Assembly: GCA_030744435.1 (NCBI GenBank)
Contig: JASLQO010000005.1
Span: 1 to 6,157 of the forward strand
Direction: 5' to 3'
Origin: JASLQO01 sp002327525
Lineage (GTDB): Bacteria > Pseudomonadota > Gammaproteobacteria > Pseudomonadales > Azotimanducaceae
Length of the DNA: 6,157 nt
A program made the translations under genes and the position numbers. Below are positions 1-4,629 of the stretch, one piece after another (within the stretch, counting starts at the first letter, position 1; every line of letters starts with the position of its first letter). Under the pieces are notes generated by a model. That model was not told where the DNA came from, ran no database searches, and worked only from the letters and a program-made list of their open reading frames with translations.

Positions 1-89
1 AAGAGTGCGAGTAGGAACGGCGAATAATAGGAAGCTCGACAAGGGGAGTATCCCTGGCATCCGTGCAGGAATGCGTCCTATTCGTCCCA

Positions 90-113
90 CCGTTCGCGTC
101 GCCGTTCGCGTCC
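90..113. repeat. Tandem 12-bp repeat, two units
   Basis: The 11-mer CCGTTCGCGTC occurs at 90-100 and again at 102-112, a 12-bp period with one differing base at the unit ends. A looser related string (CTATTCGTCCCA, 78-89) lies directly upstream and may be a diverged third unit. No start codon with a ribosome binding site is associated with it. Whether it is repeated elsewhere in the genome cannot be seen from here. Confidence 0.6.
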
Positions 114-130
114 ACCGAAATGGACAGCAA

Positions 131-166
131 AAGGGGGGAGAAGTCAGGGCGACGGCTACCCCCCTT
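131..166. terminator. G6/C6 inverted repeat, possible minus-strand terminator
   Basis: AAGGGGGG (131-138) and CCCCCCTT (159-166) form a perfect 8-bp stem around a 20-nt loop. Read on the minus strand, the descending arm runs into TTTT (132-129), which would suit a weak intrinsic terminator for a leftward gene lying left of position 1 or ending near here. On the plus strand no T-run follows, so it could instead be a structured leader of the gene at 237. The long loop and short T-run keep the terminator reading weak. Confidence 0.3.
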
Positions 167-224
167 CAAAGAAGATAGTTAGACAGAGAATAGACGGAAA
201 ACTTTTGACAGAACCCGCTCCGAG

Positions 225-233
225 AAGGGGGAG
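225..233 (+). promoter_or_regulatory. Shine-Dalgarno for the aminopeptidase remnant
   Basis: The purine-rich AAGGGGGAG lies 3 nt before the ATG at 237; counted from its AGGGG core the spacing is about 6 nt. It supports 237 as a real translation start even though the protein is internally deleted. Confidence 0.55.
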
Positions 234-236
234 ATA

Positions 237-692
237 ATGAACGCTGAGTTTCATCGATCACGCAGAGAGCAGTTCTACAGGAATATGAGCGATCATGAAG
301 CCCTGGTTCTCTTCGCTGGATCCGCGCCCCGGAAGACGACTGATGCGAGCTATCGCTATTTCGCCAACAGAAACTTCTACTATATGACGGGTGTACTTCA
401 GAAGGAGAGTGTGCTGCTCGCCGTGAAGCGTGACGGCGATGTTGAGGATGTAAAGAAGTATCGCTGGCATAATGGCACTCACCATGTTGGCCTCGATGTC
501 CACGATGTCGGCGCTCAGCCGGTTCCGATAGAGTCGGGCATGGTCTTTACCATCGATGTGGGTATCTATATTGAGGAAAAGAATATCGGGTTCCGCGTTG
601 AAGATGATGTTGTCGTTACCGCAACAGGATATGAACATCTCTCCTCAGACATCGTCCGCGAGATAGACGACATCGAGGCCATGATGCGCTGA
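237..692 (+). CDS. Internally deleted Xaa-Pro aminopeptidase P (M24) remnant
   Basis: The 151-residue product joins the two ends of an aminopeptidase P, a cytosolic metalloprotease that removes an N-terminal residue preceding proline. Residues 6-67 match the start of the family's N-terminal domain (RRxxF, ALVLFAG at 22-28, then D36xxYRYFANRNFYYMTG to 52). Residues 73-151 match the end of the catalytic pita-bread domain (KKYRWHNGTHHVGLDVHDVG, SGMVFTIDVGIYI, GFRVEDDVVVT). Family members are about 400-440 residues, so roughly 250 are missing between about residues 67 and 73. The lost part includes the two Asp metal ligands. Of the remaining ligands, H82 and E122 (E. coli PepP H354, E406 by motif) are kept, but the Glu of TVEPG is D107 in TIDVG. 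It should therefore be inactive as a peptidase. A good Shine-Dalgarno and an intact frame suggest it is still translated. Its G+C (about 52%) is lower than its neighbours'. It could equally be annotated as a pseudogene. Confidence 0.75.
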   Translation: MNAEFHRSRREQFYRNMSDHEALVLFAGSAPRKTTDASYRYFANRNFYYMTGVLQKESVLLAVKRDGDVEDVKKYRWHNGTHHVGLDVHDVGAQPVPIESGMVFTIDVGIYIEEKNIGFRVEDDVVVTATGYEHLSSDIVREIDDIEAMMR

Positions 693-700
693 GCGCTGTT

Positions 701-714
701 GGAGCTGCGGCTCC
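701..714 (+). other. Small hairpin after the remnant gene
   Basis: GGAGC (701-705) and GCTCC (710-714) can form a 5-bp stem with a TGCG loop, 9 bp after the stop codon at 690-692. There is no following T-run, so any terminator role is weak. Confidence 0.25.
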
Positions 715-748
715 TCACCATTGTGCGCGACACGGTCGCCGGGTTCTT

Positions 749-797
749 TACAGTGATCAGTAACCAGTAGCCAGTAATCAGAAACCAGGAACGAGAA
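749..797 (+). repeat. Degenerate heptad repeat, seven units
   Basis: Starting at 749 the sequence reads in 7-bp units: TACAGTG, ATCAGTA, ACCAGTA, GCCAGTA, ATCAGAA, ACCAGGA, ACGAGAA, with consensus roughly AYCAGTA. The three middle units are best conserved and the last two drift. The array ends 10 bp before the ATG at 808, so its last unit overlaps the only purine-rich stretch that could act as a ribosome binding site for the large gene. Short heptad arrays of this kind occur between genes in several bacterial groups; a function here is not evident. Confidence 0.65.
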
Positions 798-807
798 GCG
801 CACAACC

Positions 808-3456
808 ATGACTGAACCCGCTGAATCGCCCTTTGTGCTGCAGGCCGAGGATGACGCCATTGTCAGCCTCCGGTACCGTGAGGATGTTCACCCCACTGAG
901 TATATCAAACCCGGCGAACGACTTGGTGACCTGTCGCTCTGGTACCGCCGCGCCGACGAGGCATGGACTAAGCAGGCGCCAGGTGACGAAGGGGATCGTG
1001 ACACCACGGTCCAGGCCACATCCAGGTTCACGTTCGATGGCGATGATCTGCTCTGGACCATCGACATCGAGAACACCGCGGACCACGCCATCGAAGTCGG
1101 CGGCCTCGGGTTGCCGCTGCCCATGCACGACGACTTCGTCTGGGACGCCAAGACTACCGCCCAGCTCCGCGTCTTCTGTCATCACCATGTTGCCGCGCAC
1201 GGCTCCTTCTTCTACTGGCTACGCCCCAACTCCGCGCCGCCCTACCTGCTGATGATGCCTGAGGGCGATACGGCCCTTGAGTTCTGGGGGATGCAGGAAA
1301 AGCTTGTCAACCGCGAGCTGGAACGTAGCGCCTTCGCTGCATACCCCTATTCCAAGGCGCTGGAGGAGGACATTGCCGCGCGTAACGGATCCTGGCGCCA
1401 GCCGCACACCAGCCTGACACTCGACGCGGCCGGACAGCCCGGGTCAAGGCATCGGCTTGCCTTCCGCTTTCAATGGGTCGAGTCGGTATCGCAGATTCGC
1501 AATAGACTTTACGAACACGACCTGTTCGATATTGAAGTGGTACCCGGCATGACGGTGCCCAGCGACATGTCCGCACGCATCGCCATTCGCTGCACGTCGC
1601 CTTGCAGCATATGTGCCGAGTTCCCCGATCGTACCACGATCAAGGCATTACCGAGCCGGGGTGAACACCAGATCTTCGAGGTCGCTTTCGAGCAGCTCGG
1701 CGAGAACCTGTTGGAGGTCACCGCCGAAAGCGGAAAGCGTAGCGTACTGGAATTCTTCGCGACTGAACCGGTGCGGACGCTAATCGAGAAGCGAGCCGCA
1801 TTCCTGGTCGATACCTGCCAGCACAGAGATCCGTCCCAATGGTGGAACGGCCTGGTTTCCGACTGGAACATGAAGTCAGAGACCCTACTGGACCCCGAGC
1901 ACCTCGACACGATCGAAGGCTGGCGCGAGTATATGGCCTCCTGCGACGATCCGGGTCTGGCCAAAGCCCCCTTTGTCGCGCTCAAGAACATGGAATACCC
2001 GGTTGCCGGCCAAATCGAAGCCCTCGACGCGTATATCGACAACTTCGTCTGGGGCAAACTGCAAATGAACGACGAGGAGTCGCATCCGTTCGGCATCTAT
2101 GGGATCCCAAACTGGAAGCGGAATCGCGACAGCCAAGAGTCTGGCGCCAAAGGCAAGCTGCACATCTGGCGCATCTACGACTATCCGCATATTGCGATGC
2201 TCTACTGGGCCATGTATCGCATCGCACAGCGCTATCCGACGATACCCATGCAACATCCGGCAGAAGAATACCTGCGTCGCGCCGCAGGCACCGCCATTGC
2301 GATGTTCGTGATCCCCATGGAGATTCGAGAATGGAACGCCTACAAGACCGGTCTCTACAATGAACTGATCTACACCAGGCTCATTGCCGACCTACGCCGC
2401 GAAGGCATGACCGAGTCGGCAGACGAACTGGAAGGGCACTGGCACAAGAAGATCCGCCACTTCATTCAGGATGACCCCAGCCTCTTCGGCTCGGAGTATG
2501 CTTTTGACTCAACCGGATTCGAATCCATGCACGAATTTGCACGCTACGCGGTTGCCGCTGCCGAACGGGGAGACAGCCAGCTGGGCATCTCCGCAGCGGA
2601 GGCCGATGCGTTCATGAGCAAGGAGATTGCCGGCAACATCTTCTGCCGCGGCTGGCTCGAAACCGCCTACTACACGCTTGGCAGCGATTTGCGGGCCGAC
2701 GGCGCCAAAGCCTACACGCTATCCTACATGTCGCAGATGAGCGGCTGGGCGCTGCTCGACTATGCGCTCTATCATGCCGAGGACCCCTTCGCCACCCTTC
2801 GTCTGGCCTACGCTTCGGCGCTCAGTTCATGGGCACTTATGAATTCCGGCACCCCGCAGAGCGACTATGGGTACTGGTTTCCCGGCAAGGCGAATGACGG
2901 CGGTGCCGGCGGCGGGTTCGAGCCTGCTGCCTATGGCACCACGTGGCTGGAGCAGCCGCACGGACGCGGTGCATGGTACTATGGCTGCGAGATTGAGCTG
3001 GGCTTCAGCGGCGCACTGCGCTGCGCCCGCACCATTATCGCGGATGACCCCATTTTCGGGCTCTTCTGTTTCGGTGGCACACTCAATGCCGACGACGACG
3101 TTATGGATGTCATACCCAGAGACGGCTTGAATCGACGTCTCCACATCCTCCGCAATGGCACGCGTTGTCACCTGTCGCTGGAGCGCGACGCGTTCAGCGA
3201 TTCAGAACCCGTGCGCATCGCCTCTGATCTCACGAGTATCTCCTTTGTGATCGACAGCCAGTACCTGCCGGCCCACGAGACCCGCATCCGCATGGAAGGG
3301 CTGCCGAGCGGTGACTACCGGTTGGATGCCGGCACCGAGCACAGCCAGTGCGCCACCGTGAATAGCGATGGTGCCTGGACGGTTGTTCTGCCGCTCTGCG
3401 ACGAGGTCGCGGCCACGCGTGTATCTATACGCCGCAGCAGCGCGGGAACCCGGTGA
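808..3456 (+). CDS. Large DUF5695-like protein, putative cytosolic glycosidase
   Basis: This 882-residue protein resembles the DUF5695 family of large carbohydrate-associated proteins with a beta-sandwich followed by a predicted (alpha/alpha)6 barrel. The assignment comes from recalled motif patterns, not a search. Residues 1-320 look beta-rich (SLRYREDVHPTEY, then FFYWLRPNSAPPYLLMMPEGD near 135-155). Residues about 325-735 are helical and rich in aromatic and acidic residues: W415 GKLQMNDEESHPFG, Y431GIPNW, W454RIYDYPH, E508WNAYKTGLYNE519, F566DSTGFESMHEF577, Y689WFPG and W723YYGCEIELG. The tail to 882 is beta-rich again. Conserved acids such as D567, E572, E728 and E730 are candidate catalytic or binding residues; none is proven. 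There is no signal peptide or membrane segment, so a cytosolic site acting on imported oligosaccharides is inferred. ATG 808 has only a weak GAGAAG (793-798) upstream; no better start is seen. The substrate is unknown. Confidence 0.8.
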   Translation: MTEPAESPFVLQAEDDAIVSLRYREDVHPTEYIKPGERLGDLSLWYRRADEAWTKQAPGDEGDRDTTVQATSRFTFDGDDLLWTIDIENTADHAIEVGGLGLPLPMHDDFVWDAKTTAQLRVFCHHHVAAHGSFFYWLRPNSAPPYLLMMPEGDTALEFWGMQEKLVNRELERSAFAAYPYSKALEEDIAARNGSWRQPHTSLTLDAAGQPGSRHRLAFRFQWVESVSQIRNRLYEHDLFDIEVVPGMTVPSDMSARIAIRCTSPCSICAEFPDRTTIKALPSRGEHQIFEVAFEQLGENLLEVTAESGKRSVLEFFATEPVRTLIEKRAAFLVDTCQHRDPSQWWNGLVSDWNMKSETLLDPEHLDTIEGWREYMASCDDPGLAKAPFVALKNMEYPVAGQIEALDAYIDNFVWGKLQMNDEESHPFGIYGIPNWKRNRDSQESGAKGKLHIWRIYDYPHIAMLYWAMYRIAQRYPTIPMQHPAEEYLRRAAGTAIAMFVIPMEIREWNAYKTGLYNELIYTRLIADLRREGMTESADELEGHWHKKIRHFIQDDPSLFGSEYAFDSTGFESMHEFARYAVAAAERGDSQLGISAAEADAFMSKEIAGNIFCRGWLETAYYTLGSDLRADGAKAYTLSYMSQMSGWALLDYALYHAEDPFATLRLAYASALSSWALMNSGTPQSDYGYWFPGKANDGGAGGGFEPAAYGTTWLEQPHGRGAWYYGCEIELGFSGALRCARTIIADDPIFGLFCFGGTLNADDDVMDVIPRDGLNRRLHILRNGTRCHLSLERDAFSDSEPVRIASDLTSISFVIDSQYLPAHETRIRMEGLPSGDYRLDAGTEHSQCATVNSDGAWTVVLPLCDEVAATRVSIRRSSAGTR

Positions 3457-3466
3457 GCCGTGTTGG

Positions 3467-3495
3467 GTAGCGCGGGGCCGTCCCGGCCCCAGCGC
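3467..3495 (+). repeat. REP-like hairpin, GTAG-headed, copy 1
   Basis: After GTAG (3467-3470) the sequence folds into an almost fully paired hairpin. GGGGCCG (3474-3480) pairs with CGGCCCC (3484-3490) around a TCC loop. The lower stem GCGC (3470-3473) pairs with GCGC (3492-3495), leaving A3491 as a single bulge, for 11 Watson-Crick pairs in all. A GTAG tetranucleotide 5' of an imperfect hairpin is the known hallmark of REP sequences mobilised by RAYT (TnpA-REP, IS200/IS605-related) transposases. It starts 10 bp after the stop of the large gene and could also slow or stop transcription, though no T-run follows. Confidence 0.6.
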
Positions 3496-3573
3496 AGCGC
3501 AAGGCGAGGGCACGCAGCGAGAATGGAAAAGCCAAGGGACACCCTATTCGCGTACGGTGCGCATAGCTTGCTC

Positions 3574-3602
3574 GCCCTCGGGTCGGGACGACCCGGGGCT
3601 AC
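3574..3602 (-). repeat. REP-like hairpin, GTAG-headed, copy 2 (inverted)
   Basis: Read on the minus strand from 3602 this is a second GTAG-headed hairpin. CGGGTCG pairs with CGACCCG around a TCC loop, and the lower stem GCCC pairs with GGGC, again leaving one bulged A (plus-strand T3578). It matches copy 1 at 23 of 29 positions. The six differences form three compensatory pair changes, so the fold, the loop, the bulge and the GTAG head are all conserved while the stem sequence drifts. Confidence 0.6.
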
Positions 3603-3630
3603 TTTGCCCGCACCTGACGCAGCGATTCCC

Positions 3631-3642
3631 TTGGTGCACCAA
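3631..3642. promoter_or_regulatory. 12-bp perfect palindrome, possible operator
   Basis: TTGGTGCACCAA is a perfect 12-bp palindrome about 95 bp upstream of the kinase ATG and 42 bp upstream of a candidate -35 box. The size and symmetry suit a binding site for a dimeric regulator of sugar genes, but no regulator gene is in view. Its left half also belongs to the CCAAGGGA/TCCCTTGG inverted repeat, so it may instead be part of the repeat element. Confidence 0.3.
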
Positions 3643-3683
3643 ATCGCAGATGCCCCCCATCAGGCGCCGATCGGATTGCCGCG

Positions 3684-3712
3684 TTGTGAATTCTGATTCA
3701 GGTTGCTAAATT
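3684..3712 (+). promoter_or_regulatory. Candidate sigma70-type promoter for the kinase
   Basis: TTGTGA (3684-3689) and TAAATT (3707-3712) are separated by exactly 17 bp. Each matches four of six consensus bases of -35 and -10 boxes. Transcription would start near 3719, leaving a short leader that includes the Shine-Dalgarno at 3723-3729. In a genome of unknown sigma-factor preference this is suggestive only. Confidence 0.25.
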
Positions 3713-3722
3713 GGCTGTCTAC

Positions 3723-3729
3723 TTGGGAG
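3723..3729 (+). promoter_or_regulatory. Shine-Dalgarno deciding the kinase start
   Basis: TTGGGAG ends 8 nt before the ATG at 3738. It favours that ATG over the in-frame TTG at 3711, which would add nine residues (MAVYLGVRR) that are not part of the family's N-terminus. Confidence 0.45.
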
Positions 3730-3737
3730 TTCGCCGC

Positions 3738-4616
3738 ATGAACATTCTGAATTACGGATCACTGAATATGGACCTGGTCTATCGCGTGCCGCGTATTGTG
3801 GCACCGGGCGAAACCCTCTCCAGTACGTCTTTCGAAACGTTTGCGGGGGGCAAAGGCGCGAACCAGACCACGGCTCTGGCGAAAGCCGGCGCACCGGTCT
3901 ACCACGCCGGAAAAGTCGGCCGCGACGGGCAGTGGCTGGTCGACAAGCTGCAGGCCCTGGGCGCCCACACGGATCTTATCCGCGTCGTTGATCAGCCTTC
4001 CGGCCACGCTGTGATCCAGGTGGATGACCGCGGTGAGAACGCCATCTTCCTGTTCCCGGGAACCAATCACCAGATCATGGAAGAGGAAATTGATGAGGCC
4101 TTGGGGGCTTTTGCACCCGGCGACATTCTCCTGCTTCAGAATGAGATCAACAACATCCCTTACATCATCGAGAAGGCGCATGCCGCCGGCCTCCGCGTGT
4201 GCTTGAATCCGGCACCCATGGACGCACAGATCGCCAGCTACCCGCTGGATAAAGTGGATATCCTGATCGTGAACGAAACGGAGGGCGCGGGACTCGCCGG
4301 CAGAACGTCCCCTGACGGGATCATGGCGGCCCTGTCGGAGATGTATCCTGACTGTGAAATCGTCCTTACCCTGGGTGCGCAAGGCGCGCGCGTCTGTTGC
4401 GCGGGAGAGATATTCTGCGTCGCCGGCGAGAAGGTTAAGGCGGTGGACACGACCGGGGCAGGGGACACGTTTATCGGATACTACCTCGGGGAACGGGTAG
4501 CAGGTCGAAGCGTTGGCGACGCGTTAAGGCGTGCCTGCCGCGCGGCCGCCATTTCAGTTACCCGGGCCGGTGCCACCGACTCCATCCCCACTCCCGAAGA
4601 ACTCGATGGGGCGTAG
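3738..4616 (+). CDS. Ribokinase-like PfkB family carbohydrate kinase
   Basis: This cytosolic kinase should transfer phosphate from ATP to a sugar hydroxyl, most likely of a ribose-like pentose. Counting from ATG 3738 it has 292 residues, close to E. coli ribokinase (309). The opening GSLNMD (7-12) carries the sugar-binding Asp12. The first PfkB signature is AGGKGANQTTALAKAG (36-51). Q134-N-E136 corresponds to the sugar- and lid-region Glu of ribokinase. LNPAP (156-160) and the NxxE motif N179ETE182 (Mg/phosphate) follow. VLTLGAQGARV (209-219) precedes the second signature DTTGAGDTF (237-245), in which D243 is the catalytic base. All key residues are present, so it should be active. ATG 3738 is chosen over the in-frame TTG 3711 because of family alignment and the Shine-Dalgarno at 3723-3729. 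It follows the DUF5695-like gene by 281 bp with repeats between, so it may have its own promoter. Exact substrate within the ribokinase group is not decided by sequence. Confidence 0.9.
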   Translation: MNILNYGSLNMDLVYRVPRIVAPGETLSSTSFETFAGGKGANQTTALAKAGAPVYHAGKVGRDGQWLVDKLQALGAHTDLIRVVDQPSGHAVIQVDDRGENAIFLFPGTNHQIMEEEIDEALGAFAPGDILLLQNEINNIPYIIEKAHAAGLRVCLNPAPMDAQIASYPLDKVDILIVNETEGAGLAGRTSPDGIMAALSEMYPDCEIVLTLGAQGARVCCAGEIFCVAGEKVKAVDTTGAGDTFIGYYLGERVAGRSVGDALRRACRAAAISVTRAGATDSIPTPEELDGA

Positions 4617-4629
4617 CGTCCCGGGCACC

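Larger units (their letters stand above)
3467..3602. mobile_element. BIME-like element: two inverted REP-like hairpins
   Basis: Two 29-bp GTAG-headed hairpins in opposite orientation bound a 136-bp unit with a 78-bp linker (3496-3573), the arrangement of a bacterial interspersed mosaic element. No transposase is encoded here; such elements are moved in trans by a RAYT protein encoded elsewhere. The linker has a short reading frame, but it shows no protein-like features. Related short repeats lie in or just beyond the unit: ACGCAGCGA at 3512-3520 and 3617-3625, and CCAAGGGA at 3532-3539 with its complement TCCCTTGG at 3627-3634. The element may therefore extend to about 3642. Confidence 0.5.

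Noticed and set aside
205..238. TTGACA (205-210) with GATAAT (233-238) as a promoter
   Set aside because: The spacing is 22 bp instead of about 17, and the -10 box would overlap the start codon at 237.
747..781. TTTACA (747-752) as a -35 box for the large gene
   Set aside because: No acceptable -10 box lies 16-18 bp downstream; the stretch is part of the heptad repeat.
749..797. Heptad array as a CRISPR
   Set aside because: Units are 7 bp, contiguous and degenerate, with no spacers.
1509..2096. 195-codon minus-strand frame inside the large gene
   Set aside because: It is antisense to a continuous 882-codon frame with conserved motifs and has no recognisable content of its own.
3368..3709. 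Overlapping plus-strand reading frames of 113 and 78 codons covering the gap before the kinase
   Set aside because: They run through the GTAG hairpins and the linker, are rich in Arg, Ser, Pro and Gly as expected from GC-rich non-coding DNA, and show no protein motif.
3711..3737. TTG at 3711 as the kinase start
   Set aside because: It would overlap the candidate -10 box, lacks a Shine-Dalgarno, and adds nine residues outside the family's N-terminus.
3759..4382. 207-codon minus-strand frame inside the kinase gene
   Set aside because: It is antisense to the conserved PfkB motifs; the plus frame explains the sequence fully.
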